Positions 16,304-24,551 are shown, counted from the first letter of the stretch. The stretch: 41,780 nt of DNA from CAZDKO01 sp964506075 [NCBI: uncultured bacterium] (GCA_964506075.1 CAZDKO010000010.1:1-41780); one strand, 5' to 3'. The notes: generated from the sequence alone by a model not told the origin. Translations and numbers: made by a program.

Positions 16304-17017
16304 ATGAAAAAACTATTCGGTTTAATATCTATATTTCTGTTTCTATTCGGTATAACCGGTACGGCTCAGGCGGTGGTTCTTTACGCTGAAGATTTTAATG
16401 ACGGCGTAGCCGACGGCTGGGTGGTAGCATCAGGAACCTGGCAAGTAATAAGTAACCAGTACCACCAGACCAATGACGCCGATACAGGCGGACCGGCCCG
16501 TATTTCTGTATATACATGGGAAACCTTTGATGATTTTTATTATCAGGTTGACATCTCCACTGACACCAGCACCTACGACGGCGGATACAATCTGGGTCTG
16601 GCTTACCGATACACCGATCTTAATAATTATTACATCGCTTATTATCATCCGGGAACATCCGTGGGGGCCTTCAGGACCGAAAAAGTCGTGAATGGCGTTA
16701 AAACTAGAATAGTAGATAACTACACATTCGGAGCGGCGCCGAGAACGGCTTCAACCTTTGCCGTTTCAGCTGAAGGCAATCAATTTACGGCCTATTTTAA
16801 CGGTGAGGAAATAACGAGCTGGAGCGATGATTCATTGTCATCCGGACAAATCGGATTATATGCTTGGGACGCCAAAGCGGCTTATGATAATCTGGAGCTC
16901 TCGGGTGAGGGAGCAGTTATTCCGGAGCCCGTAAGTATATTTTTATTCGGTAGCGGCTTAGCCGGTCTGGCGGGGTTTAATTTAAGGAGAAAAAGGAGAG
17001 TTGAAAGGGAAAGATAA
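16304..17017 (+). CDS. PEP-CTERM sorted exported protein with a LamG-like domain
   Basis: 237 residues. The signal peptide (about 1-23) ends in AQA. A beta-rich middle (about 25-195: EDFNDGVADGWVV, GLAYRYTDLNNYY, GQIGLYAWDAKAAYDNLEL) looks like a concanavalin/LamG-like jelly roll of the DUF1080 or laminin-G type. The C-terminus is a textbook PEP-CTERM signal: IPEP, a hydrophobic stretch, then RRKRR. Such proteins are cleaved by an exosortase and usually end up in extracellular polysaccharide or biofilm matrix. No exosortase is in the window, so it acts in trans. The ATG at 16304 gives the proper signal peptide. The ribosome site is weak. Confidence 0.92.
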   Translation: MKKLFGLISIFLFLFGITGTAQAVVLYAEDFNDGVADGWVVASGTWQVISNQYHQTNDADTGGPARISVYTWETFDDFYYQVDISTDTSTYDGGYNLGLAYRYTDLNNYYIAYYHPGTSVGAFRTEKVVNGVKTRIVDNYTFGAAPRTASTFAVSAEGNQFTAYFNGEEITSWSDDSLSSGQIGLYAWDAKAAYDNLELSGEGAVIPEPVSIFLFGSGLAGLAGFNLRRKRRVERER

Positions 17018-17036
17018 TTTGTAAAAATAATAAGAC

Positions 17037-17058
17037 CACTTAATGAGGTGTTTTTTTT
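17037..17058 (+). terminator. Weak intrinsic terminator after PEP-CTERM gene
   Basis: CACTT (17037-17041), loop AATG, AGGTG (17046-17050) with one G-T pair, then eight Ts. The stem is short, so efficiency is uncertain. Confidence 0.5.
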
Positions 17059-17104
17059 GTTTTTGAGGGTAAAGAATATTCCATTTGCCCGGCGGAGAAT
17101 TCTC

Positions 17105-17134
17105 TTGACAAAGAGAGTTTTTTTATGATATAAA
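17105..17134 (+). promoter_or_regulatory. Promoter of the small-RNA candidate
   Basis: Exact TTGACA (17105-17110), 18-base spacer and TATAAA (17129-17134). No coding start lies within the next 200 bases, and an intrinsic terminator follows about 60 bases later. Confidence 0.7.
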
Positions 17135-17140
17135 GGAACC

Positions 17141-17232
17141 ATTAAAGGGGAAGAAGAGCGGATGGTATGCTTTGAATACCATACTGTGATAGTTAAAACC
17201 TTCGCTTGAAAGCGAAGGTTTTTGTGTTTTTT
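17141..17232 (+). ncRNA. Candidate small RNA or attenuated leader, about 90 nt
   Basis: A strong promoter upstream and a strong intrinsic terminator at the end bracket about 90 bases with no open frame. The transcript would carry an upstream hairpin, ATGGTAT (17162-17168) with ATACCAT (17176-17182). The terminator is a 12-bp stem, AAAACCTTCGCT (17195-17206) with AGCGAAGGTTTT (17211-17222), followed by T-rich sequence. It matches no riboswitch class that I recognise. It could be an independent small RNA or an attenuated leader of the gene at 17335. Its 3' module is duplicated at 17973-18007. Beyond 17241 the spacer shows nothing until the 17335 gene. Confidence 0.5.
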
Positions 17233-17334
17233 GGGGGAAAGTGGTTGCTGTCCCTATTTATTTAAATTTGAGTAATCAAATTTTTACGCCGTCACAGGAA
17301 ATTTTGTTTTTAATTTGAAAGGTGGTTATAAAAT

Positions 17335-17889
17335 ATGAAGAAGAGTGTAATTATAATCCTTGTAATCCTGGTTGCGTTGTCGGTTGTTTTCCTGAAATGC
17401 CGCGGGGGAAAAACGATTACGGTTTATGATTTCAAACAAAAGATAACCTATGAGATGCCGGCTAAAGATTTAACCCCTAATATGGTGCAGGTGCGAATCG
17501 AAGGTAGTGAAGAAGTTTTCTGGGCTGATGCTAATCAATTAAAGCAGGGCGAGATAAAACACCCGCCTTTTGAAGGGGAGTTAAAAGAAAAAATTAAGAT
17601 GATTCAGGATTATTTATTCGAAGTTTATCCTCATGATTATATCTTCTGGGAAGACGGTTTCCGCCGGGACCAGCATCCGGAAAAAGAGATTGGGTTATGG
17701 CTGGATATGGCTAAGGTATATAAAGATGTAACCGGTAACGAGACGGATTTAGAAAGAAAAGAAGATATCTTCCGTCTTTTATTGTGCTGTATGTCTTCGG
17801 ACAGGAAGAATATCTTAAATGTTACGGAATTAAATGTCCTTACCCCCGAAGAAGCAGAAGGGGTTATAGATAAATATTATCAGCAGTAA
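17335..17889 (+). CDS. Hypothetical membrane-anchored protein
   Basis: 184 residues, family not recognised. An N-terminal hydrophobic segment (about 4-20) ends at FLKC22, so it is a membrane anchor or an imperfect lipoprotein signal. The remaining soluble part begins with a small basic/beta segment (KTITVYDFKQKITYEMPAKD) and continues as a helix-rich acidic domain with conserved-looking DYIFWEDGFRRDQHPE and LLLCCMSSDR. It follows the small-RNA candidate by about 100 bases and has an AAAGGTGG ribosome site. A hairpin repeat lies 50 bases downstream. There is no clue to function. It would face the periplasm if the anchor is N-in. Confidence 0.65.
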   Translation: MKKSVIIILVILVALSVVFLKCRGGKTITVYDFKQKITYEMPAKDLTPNMVQVRIEGSEEVFWADANQLKQGEIKHPPFEGELKEKIKMIQDYLFEVYPHDYIFWEDGFRRDQHPEKEIGLWLDMAKVYKDVTGNETDLERKEDIFRLLLCCMSSDRKNILNVTELNVLTPEEAEGVIDKYYQQ

Positions 17890-17939
17890 GCTGATGCGAA
17901 GCAATAAATGAAGAAGTTTTGCTGGATATCGAAGAAATA

Positions 17940-18007
17940 AAAACCTGTTCCAATGCGGGTTTGGAACAAAATCGCTTGGAAGCGAAGGTTTTGTGTTTTT
18001 TGGGGGG
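17940..18007 (+). repeat. Two-hairpin module upstream of the interrupted gene
   Basis: Hairpin B: TGTTCCAA (17946-17953), 7-base loop, TTGGAACA (17961-17968). Hairpin A: TCGCTT/AAGCGA (17972-17983), then GAAGGTTTTGTG, six Ts and six Gs. Module A (17973-18007) repeats 17203-17237 with one substitution and one T indel. Module B (17940-17969) is a 30-base exact match to 18713-18742. An outer AAACCT/AGGTTT pairing could enclose both hairpins. The T run followed by a G run sits just before the ribosome site of the next gene. Confidence 0.7.
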
Positions 18008-18014
18008 AGATAAA

Positions 18015-18692
18015 ATGGGCAATTTAAAACAAAAAGCAATTTAAAAAATAGACTCCACATATACCAGTATAAATAATCATCCAATTATTAAAGGATTATT
18101 AGCAGGGGGAATTTCGTCAATCCCTCTTTTGGGTGCGGGCATTATTGCTACCCTTGATGCCAGAGCTTCAAAATTATATGAGGAGAATTCTAAGCGCTTC
18201 GCTAAAGAGGTAAAGTTATTGATTGATAAATTAGAAGAGGATAAATTAGATAAATCTTTTATTAATTCTAATGAATTTATTTCTATCTTATTAAACATTT
18301 TGGGCAAAGTTGGCAAAGTTTATGAGGAAGAAAAAATTAAGCTCTTCGCACAAATATTTGTTAATTCAATATCTACAAAAACAACCATGAAATATAAGGA
18401 AGGATTTATTGCGATTATTGATGGATTAAGTGTAGACCATATTAGAATATTCACGGAGCTTTATAATCAAAGCGAAGCTAAACCTGAAAATGAAAAATAT
18501 TCAAAAGCAAGTGAAATCGGTTTAAGGTTAAAAATTGGTAAGCCTTTTGTGGATGCCTATTGTGAACATTTATCAAGATTCGGTTTGCTGCGAGATTGGG
18601 GTATCAGTACATTGAATTTTTACCCCGGTTCTTATGAAATCACGTCTTATGGGCACGAATTTGCTAGTTTTCTTAAGGATGTTAATAGTTAG
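18015..18692 (+). pseudogene. Hypothetical protein gene with in-frame stop at codon 10
   Basis: A good ribosome site (GGGGGGAGA) precedes ATG at 18015. The frame reads MGNLKQKAI, hits TAA at 18042-18044, and then continues uninterrupted for over 215 codons in the same frame (KIDSTYTSINNHPIIKGLLA and onward). The protein-like segment immediately after the stop, including a hydrophobic stretch GLLAGGISSIPLLGAGIIAT, shows that the gene originally began at 18015. A TTG at 18129 could restart translation but would cut off half of the hydrophobic stretch and lacks a ribosome site. The remainder is helical and charged, with a C-terminal part resembling a winged-helix size unit. Family not recognised. 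It is AT-rich compared with neighbours, which suggests transfer. Confidence 0.65.
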
Positions 18693-18712
18693 AAAATACA
18701 TTAGTCTAATTT

Positions 18713-18742
18713 AAAACCTGTTCCAATGCGGGTTTGGAACAA
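18713..18742 (+). repeat. Second exact copy of hairpin module B
   Basis: Identical over 30 bases to 17940-17969. With the following GGT it forms a longer stem (ACC-TGTTCCAA with TTGGAACA-A-GGT, one bulged A). It lies 20 bases after the interrupted gene, so one copy sits on each side of it. Confidence 0.8.
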
Positions 18743-18753
18743 GGTGAGGTAAT

Positions 18754-18801
18754 AACACTTTAGTGATTACTATTGATTCCCTTCCTTTAAAGTGTTAAAA
18801 T
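18754..18801 (+). promoter_or_regulatory. Putative cysDN promoter with inverted repeat
   Basis: TTGATT (18773-18778), 17-base spacer and TAAAAT (18796-18801). A perfect 9-bp inverted repeat, AACACTTTA (18754-18762) and TAAAGTGTT (18788-18796), has its right arm abutting the -10 box, as an operator might. cysD starts 33 bases later. Confidence 0.5.
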
Positions 18802-18834
18802 CTTAAAATATCACTTCCTAAATTACATACCACG

Positions 18835-19635
18835 ATGGACTATTTATACGAATTAGAGAATAAGAGTATTTACATCATCCGGGAGGCGTACGCCCGGTTT
18901 AGAAATATCGCGCTTCTGTGGTCTATCGGTAAAGATTCCACCACCCTTCTCTGGATTGCCCGCAAAGCCTTCTTTGGTAAAATTCCTTTTCCTATTATTC
19001 ACATTGATACCGGTTTTAAATTTAAGGAAATCTATGATTTCAGGAATAAAATGAAAGAGGAGTGGAATTTAAATCTTTTAATCAGCCGGAATAAAAAAGC
19101 CCTGGATGAAGGGATGCATCCGGAAAAGGGGAAGTTTGAATGTTGCAACGCTTTAAAGACCGACGCTTTAAAAAAGACTTTAGAAGAATATAAATTTAAA
19201 GCATTGCTCTTAGCCATTAGAAGAGATGAACACGGCATCCGAGCCAAGGAAAGATATTTTTCCCCCCGGGACAGCGAATTTAAATGGAATTATAAAGACC
19301 AGCCGGCCGAGTTATGGGACTTATATAAATCAGAAGTGAAAGAGGAAAAACACCTCCGTATTCACCCCATGCTTCACTGGCGGGAACTGGATATCTGGCG
19401 GTATATAGAAAAAGAAAAAATTCCGGTCGTCAGTCTCTACTTTGCCAGAAAAGGGAAAAGATACCGGAGTATCGGCTGTAAAACCTGCTGTCAACCAATT
19501 AAATCAAAAGCCGATAGTCTTAAAAAAATCATCAAAGAACTGGAAGTGACGCAGATAGCCGAGAGAAGCGGCCGGGCTCAGGATAAAGAAGATTCCTATA
19601 CGATGCAGAAGCTGAGAAGTTTGGGTTATATGTAA
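18835..19635 (+). CDS. cysD: Sulfate adenylyltransferase subunit 2 (ATP sulfurylase small subunit)
   Basis: 266 residues against about 300 in Escherichia coli CysD. The PP-loop S30-I-G-K-D-S35 binds ATP. The family segments HIDTGFKFKEIYDFR, RRDEHGIRAKER and LHWRELDIWRYIE are in order. The C-terminal GRAQDKEDSYTMQK matches the CysD tail. In place of the usual GCYPLTG segment there is GCKTCCQP, a cysteine-rich variant. With CysN it makes APS from sulfate and ATP, driven by GTP. It is followed after 50 bases by cysN. A PAPS-reductase-like sub-type is less likely given the CysN partner. Confidence 0.88.
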   Translation: MDYLYELENKSIYIIREAYARFRNIALLWSIGKDSTTLLWIARKAFFGKIPFPIIHIDTGFKFKEIYDFRNKMKEEWNLNLLISRNKKALDEGMHPEKGKFECCNALKTDALKKTLEEYKFKALLLAIRRDEHGIRAKERYFSPRDSEFKWNYKDQPAELWDLYKSEVKEEKHLRIHPMLHWRELDIWRYIEKEKIPVVSLYFARKGKRYRSIGCKTCCQPIKSKADSLKKIIKELEVTQIAERSGRAQDKEDSYTMQKLRSLGYM

Positions 19636-19685
19636 GGCGAATTTTAATTCCAGATTTAAAATAACGGGTTTTTAAAAAATACACA

Positions 19686-20912
19686 ATGGATAAAGACGTA
19701 ATTAAAATTATCATCGTCGGGCACGTTGACCACGGCAAATCCACCCTTATCGGCCGGATTCTTTTTGAAACTAAATCTTTACCTGAAGGACGAATGGCCG
19801 AACTTAAAGAAATTTCTAAAGAATTAGGAAAAGAAACTGAATTGGCTTATCTGGTGGATTATCTTAAGGAAGAAAGAGAAAATAACTTGACCATCGACAC
19901 CACCCAGATTTTTTTTAAAAGCCCCAGGCGAAACTACGTCATTATTGACGCTCCCGGGCACCTGGAATTTATCAAAAATATGCTGACCGGGGCGACCCTG
20001 GCTGAGGCGGCCGTATTAATAGTTGACGTCAAAGACGGCATTAAGGAGCAGACTAAACGGCACGCCTTTATTCTTAATATGCTGGGAATAAATAAGGTAA
20101 TAGTTGTTTTTAACAAAATGGACCTGGTTAATTATCACCGGGAGAGATTTGAAGAAGTTAAGGGTGAGTTATTAGAATTTCTTAAGATTTTAAATATAAC
20201 GCCTCTTTTTAGCATACCGGTTTCGGCCCGGGAGGGAGACAATGTTTTCCGTCATTCATCAGCGATACCCTGGTACAAAGGGCCGGCTTTAATTGGGGCT
20301 CTTGATTTAGTGAAATTAAACGTCAGGACGGAAGAAAAACCGCTCCGGTTTCCGGTGCAGGATATTTATGAGATAGACGGTGAAAAAATAATCGTCGGCA
20401 GAGTAAGTTCCGGGATAATCTCGGAAAATCAGGAGGTAATGATTATGCCGTCTTTAAAAGAGACCGGGGTAAAATCTATTGAGGTTTTTAAGGAACGTAA
20501 AAAAAAGGCCGCCTCCGGAGAAAGTATCGGGTTAAAGCTTAAAAATTCATTTTTAATCACGAGGGGAGAGATTATTGTTTCTAAGGAAGAATCTGCCCGT
20601 TCGGTTTCTGGTTTTAAAGGAAATATTTTCTGGCTGGGTCAAAACCCCCTTTTAACCGGGGAAAAAGCCCTTTTAAGATGCGCCACGCAGGAAGTGGAAG
20701 TTATCATTCAAAAGATTGAAAAGAGAATTAATTCATCGACGCTGGAAGTCATAGAGGAAAATGCCGCCAGTCTTCAGTTAAACGAAGCCGGAATAATTTT
20801 GTTTAAAACGGCCTCGCCGCTTATGGTAGAAAGGTTTTCCTTTATTGAAGAACTGGGAAGGTTTATCATCGAAAAGGAAGGGAATTTAGCCGGCGCCGGA
20901 ATAATCAATTAA
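19686..20912 (+). CDS. cysN: Sulfate adenylyltransferase subunit 1 (GTPase)
   Basis: 408 residues; typical CysN is about 430-475 and some are fused to APS kinase, which is absent here. GTPase motifs: G1 GHVDHGKS (12-19), G2 region LTIDTT (68-73), G3 DAPGH (89-93), G4 NKMD (143-146). The usual EQERGITID switch is EERENNLTID here. Elongation-factor-like beta barrels 2 and 3 follow (about 215-405). It drives APS synthesis by CysD. It ends tail to tail with the next gene, overlapping by 4 bases. With no APS kinase or reductase in view, the use of the APS is unknown. Confidence 0.88.
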   Translation: MDKDVIKIIIVGHVDHGKSTLIGRILFETKSLPEGRMAELKEISKELGKETELAYLVDYLKEERENNLTIDTTQIFFKSPRRNYVIIDAPGHLEFIKNMLTGATLAEAAVLIVDVKDGIKEQTKRHAFILNMLGINKVIVVFNKMDLVNYHRERFEEVKGELLEFLKILNITPLFSIPVSAREGDNVFRHSSAIPWYKGPALIGALDLVKLNVRTEEKPLRFPVQDIYEIDGEKIIVGRVSSGIISENQEVMIMPSLKETGVKSIEVFKERKKKAASGESIGLKLKNSFLITRGEIIVSKEESARSVSGFKGNIFWLGQNPLLTGEKALLRCATQEVEVIIQKIEKRINSSTLEVIEENAASLQLNEAGIILFKTASPLMVERFSFIEELGRFIIEKEGNLAGAGIIN

Positions 20913-22984
20913 TCGTTCTCTTCAAACAATAACGTTCCGTCAAGATTAAACTTCTTTATTTCTTCCCGGCTATACCCGGAGATTTTTAGAATCGTCGGGG
21001 TGATATCGTAGATGGACGGATTATCTTTCGTGATTTTTCTGTTGGAAAGAATAATTCCCGGAACCAGAGCCGGGTCAAACAAATGACAACCGGACCACGC
21101 CTTCATATTGTCTTCAATTAGTTTGACCGGTACCCCGCCTAAAGCGGTCTGCCAGGAAGCGCGGTAGCCGACGTTAAAACCGATTAAAAGGTCCGGGGTC
21201 TGGTTAAGATATTTACCGCGGTAGACATCTTCGCGCTTATAAACGTTATTAACCACCGGCTGGTCGTATTTTTCATCGCGCCATTTTTTAAGTTTTTCGG
21301 CTATTTCCTCTTTAAGTTTTTCTGTCTCCTCTCCCGGCCTGACGATGCCGTTTTTCTCCCGGCCTTTCTGGTTGATGTATATAGAATTAAAACCGATGGC
21401 GTAAGCCCTGGTTGTTTCCCAGTTTACATCTTCCAGTAATTCGTTACTGCTTTCAGCGTAGGGAAAATTGAAGTTGAGATAGCCGTTTTCTCTAAGCCAG
21501 CTGTTTACGTGCGCTACTCTCCGGAAGGTATTAAAACCATGGTCAGAGAGAACAATAAGAATAGTATCTTCATCTAATTGATTCATAACTCCGCCGAGGA
21601 TTTTATCCATCTTCTGATACCAGTTTCTAATGGTCTCTTTATATTCTTGCGGGGCATTGGCCTCATATAAAGGATGTTTCGGGTCTATATACCGCCAGAA
21701 CATATGCTGGATAATGTCCGGGGTTTCAAAATAACAGAATAACACCCCCTGGTTAAAACGGTTCAATTCAAAGTTAAGCATATCTTCTTTTTCCCTTAAA
21801 ATTTCGTTGGCCTGTTCCAGTAAAGCTTTTTCCGATAATCTTTTTTCGTTCACCGCCCAGGTATCTATGGGCATACCCTGGGTATGATAAAGGCCGATAT
21901 GGTCTACTAATTCCCGGCTGTAATTTCCAGGATAGCTGATGGGCATAAAAGGCGAGCGGGGGTCAAAATTAATCGGGCTTATATAAAGTTTTATGTCCGG
22001 TTCTGTTTCTACCAGATAGAATTTGAATATGCCCTTTATTTTTTTAAACGGTCCGATTTTAAAAGTTACTTCCTGCCAGTCGCTCCAGGTGTCTTTCTTT
22101 AAAAGAAAAGAATTATTTTGATGCTTTATTAAGATAGTATCCGGCTGGTCTTTTTGAAAGACGACTTTAAACGGCACTTTGACGTTGTCCTTTTTCCCGC
22201 CGAAAGTGGATACCCTGGGTCCGATGAGTTCCATATTCATAACCGGGAATTTTTTCATTTGAAAGACTTTCCCGCCGACAGGTTTAGTTTCATCAATAGG
22301 ACCGCTGGTATAGAAAGTAAAAGTGCCTTCTGTGCCGAGGATATCGGGGACACCCATCCCGGAAAGCATCCGTCCGTAGATTTTATCAGGAGGGAAAGTT
22401 ATGGGACAGGTAATTATGTAAGAAGGAATTCTCTTTCGGGAGAGATAATTCCAGAAACATTGGCTTTTTATCACCCGGTGGGGTTTTCCTCCTTCTATCT
22501 GGGAAAGAGAAAGGTTTAATTGATAAGTTTTAGGGTCCCGGATAATAAAATCAAAAATGCCGTTTTTACCCGGATTCTGGCCGGTCGCAAAACCGGTCCA
22601 GGCCACGGGGGACTGAGGCGGCAGAGTGGTTGAAAGTCTTTTATACGAACCTTCATCTTTTAACCGGGAAAAATTGGGCAGTTTTCCTTCTCTCATCATC
22701 GGTTCAAGAATTTCGGGGCTTAAGGCGTCAAATCCCAGGATAATGATTTTTTGCTTAAAATCAGATTGTTTTTTATTCATCACTGTCCCCACCCAGGTTA
22801 AAGCGCCGGAGATTAATATCACTAAAATTAAAAAGGAGAATTTTTTACGTCTCTTAAAAAAATTAAATATTTTTTTGAAAAATAAAAGAAAAAAACCCAG
22901 AAAAGCCAGGAAAAATGTAATTAACCATGTCCCTAAACTGAAAATAGTATAACCGCTTCCCGGGTCAATATAACCAAAAGCCAC
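20909..22984 (-). CDS. Membrane-anchored type I phosphodiesterase / nucleotide pyrophosphatase (alkaline phosphatase superfamily)
   Basis: 691 residues. Two N-terminal spans (about 14-36 and 48-67) are followed by a large domain facing outward. Superfamily motifs are visible: IILGFDALSP with metal aspartate D86; the nucleophile region PPQSPVAWTGFATG, where the catalytic Ser/Thr lies within residues 125-130; and LIVLSDHGF with the metal Asp-His pair. Residues between hold beta-rich insertions. The family cleaves phosphodiester or phosphate monoester bonds of nucleotides or lipids; the substrate is not evident. The N-terminal YIDPGSG word is a frequent start of such anchored enzymes. It is convergent with cysN (4-base overlap) and divergent from the nucleoside transporter, which fits salvage of nucleotides outside the cell. 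Confidence 0.82.
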   Translation of the reverse strand: MAFGYIDPGSGYTIFSLGTWLITFFLAFLGFFLLFFKKIFNFFKRRKKFSFLILVILISGALTWVGTVMNKKQSDFKQKIIILGFDALSPEILEPMMREGKLPNFSRLKDEGSYKRLSTTLPPQSPVAWTGFATGQNPGKNGIFDFIIRDPKTYQLNLSLSQIEGGKPHRVIKSQCFWNYLSRKRIPSYIITCPITFPPDKIYGRMLSGMGVPDILGTEGTFTFYTSGPIDETKPVGGKVFQMKKFPVMNMELIGPRVSTFGGKKDNVKVPFKVVFQKDQPDTILIKHQNNSFLLKKDTWSDWQEVTFKIGPFKKIKGIFKFYLVETEPDIKLYISPINFDPRSPFMPISYPGNYSRELVDHIGLYHTQGMPIDTWAVNEKRLSEKALLEQANEILREKEDMLNFELNRFNQGVLFCYFETPDIIQHMFWRYIDPKHPLYEANAPQEYKETIRNWYQKMDKILGGVMNQLDEDTILIVLSDHGFNTFRRVAHVNSWLRENGYLNFNFPYAESSNELLEDVNWETTRAYAIGFNSIYINQKGREKNGIVRPGEETEKLKEEIAEKLKKWRDEKYDQPVVNNVYKREDVYRGKYLNQTPDLLIGFNVGYRASWQTALGGVPVKLIEDNMKAWSGCHLFDPALVPGIILSNRKITKDNPSIYDITPTILKISGYSREEIKKFNLDGTLLFEEND

Positions 22985-23095
22985 TGTTTCCCTCTGATTT
23001 TTAAAAAGATTCTAACATTTTTTGCCCTTATTGGCAACTTATATCATTAAAATTGGATAAGGATAAAAAATTAATTTCTCTTAGAGCAAAATTTA

Positions 23096-23122
23096 TTGAT
23101 TTTACATTTAGTATGTGATAAT
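23096..23122 (+). promoter_or_regulatory. Possible promoter of the nucleoside transporter
   Basis: TTGATT (23096-23101), a 15-base spacer and an extended -10, TGTGATAAT, ending at 23122. The short spacer is offset by the TG extension. The call is tentative. Confidence 0.4.
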
Positions 23123-23180
23123 TTAATATATATACGTTAAATGCATAGAAATCAGAAATTTAATTTTAAGGTGGACTATA

Positions 23181-24488
23181 TTGACTAAATATAATCTAAT
23201 CAGTCTTTCAGGAATAATTTTCCTTATGTTTTTGGCCTGGTTATGTTCCAGAGACCGACGGAATATAAATTTCAGAGTAATCGTTTGGGGTGTTGCTTTT
23301 CAAATTATTTTTGCCGGACTTATTTTCTGGCTTCCTATCGGGGTTAATGTCTTTAGATGGTTGAATTCTGCCGTGCTCAAGGTGCTTTCTTTTGCCCGGG
23401 AGGGAACTTATTTTGTTTTTGGGGTACTCGCTATTTCTCCGGGGGAAGTAGGGCCGAACGGCGAACCGTCACCCGGGTTTATTCTGGCTTTTCAAGCTTT
23501 ACCGACCATAATATTTTTCTCCGGGCTTATGGCTTTACTTTACTACGTCAGAGTTATGCCTTTAATTATCAGGGGGTTCTCTTTTATTTTTACCCGGCTT
23601 ATGCATATAAGCGGGGCTGAATCACTTTGCGCTTCCAGCAATATTTTTGTCGGCATAGAATCGTCTTTTACCGTCAGGCCCTATATTGAGACCATGACTA
23701 AATCCGAGCTTTGCACTATTTTAACGGCGGGAATGGCCACGATTGCTTCTTCGGTGATGGCTCTTTACGTGATGTTTTTAAAGGACTCTTTTCCGGCTAT
23801 TGCCGGTCATCTTATTTCTGCTTCAATAATCAGCGCTCCGGCGGCTATCATTATGTCAAAATTACTTTATCCGGAGTCGGAAAAGCCGGATACGCTGAGA
23901 AAGGTTATCAAAGAGGATTATATTCCTGCGGCTAACTGGGTAGAGGCGGTGGTTAAAGGGTCATATGAAGCGGTCAAACTCTGCGTCGGTATTGTGGCTT
24001 TGCTTTTAACTTTTCTGGGACTGCTGGCGTTGGTAAACTGGGGGATAGGGGAATTCGGGAAATTACTGAACGGGTTATTTAATTTAAAATTAAACTTAAG
24101 TTTACAGGATATTTTAAGCGGTATATTTTATCCCCTTACCAGAATTATCGGCGTCCCGCCGGCAGATGCTTTAAACGTTTCCAGACTCCTGGGAGAGAGG
24201 ATGATTCTTACCGAATTATTCTCTTACCAGCATTTAGACAGTATGATAAAATCAGGGTTGATTCAGGACCCGCGTTCCATAACCATAGCTACCTACGCCC
24301 TTTGCGGGTTTGCTCATATTGCGTCTTTAGCTATTTTTGTCGGCGGTATTTCCGCCCTGGTTCCCGGACGGGCCAAGGATTTGGCCGGGCTGGGTTTCCG
24401 GTCGCTTTTCGGAGCTACCCTGGCCTGTCTTATGACGGCGGCGGTGGCCGGTTTGTTTTTTATCGGGAAAGAAACCGTCCTGCGTTAG
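23181..24488 (+). CDS. Concentrative nucleoside transporter (CNT/NupC family)
   Basis: 435 residues, about 10 membrane spans, starting at TTG with an AAGGTGG ribosome site. The CNT layout is complete: an N-terminal domain, the gate-like centre with GAESLCASSNIFVGIESSF, and a C-terminal nucleoside-binding domain with LRK...YIPAANWVEAV and TYALCGFAHIASLAIFVGG. These proteins import nucleosides with Na+ or H+. It is divergent from an anchored phosphodiesterase that could release nucleosides from nucleotides outside. Substrate preference (purine or pyrimidine) cannot be read. Confidence 0.92.
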   Translation: MTKYNLISLSGIIFLMFLAWLCSRDRRNINFRVIVWGVAFQIIFAGLIFWLPIGVNVFRWLNSAVLKVLSFAREGTYFVFGVLAISPGEVGPNGEPSPGFILAFQALPTIIFFSGLMALLYYVRVMPLIIRGFSFIFTRLMHISGAESLCASSNIFVGIESSFTVRPYIETMTKSELCTILTAGMATIASSVMALYVMFLKDSFPAIAGHLISASIISAPAAIIMSKLLYPESEKPDTLRKVIKEDYIPAANWVEAVVKGSYEAVKLCVGIVALLLTFLGLLALVNWGIGEFGKLLNGLFNLKLNLSLQDILSGIFYPLTRIIGVPPADALNVSRLLGERMILTELFSYQHLDSMIKSGLIQDPRSITIATYALCGFAHIASLAIFVGGISALVPGRAKDLAGLGFRSLFGATLACLMTAAVAGLFFIGKETVLR

Positions 24489-24551
24489 GTTATAAAGATT
24501 TATTTTGTTGATTTGATAAGCTGTCTGCCGGATAAATTAGAGGAGACAGAA

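Noticed and set aside
18129-18692. Complete gene starting at the TTG at 18129
   Set aside because: No ribosome site there, and coding-like sequence in the same frame continues upstream to 18045, with a good start and ribosome site at 18015.
24513-24551. Start of the TMTC-like gene at 24513
   Set aside because: No ribosome site precedes it, whereas AGGAG at 24541 fits the ATG at 24552, and the extra 13 residues lie before the first membrane span.
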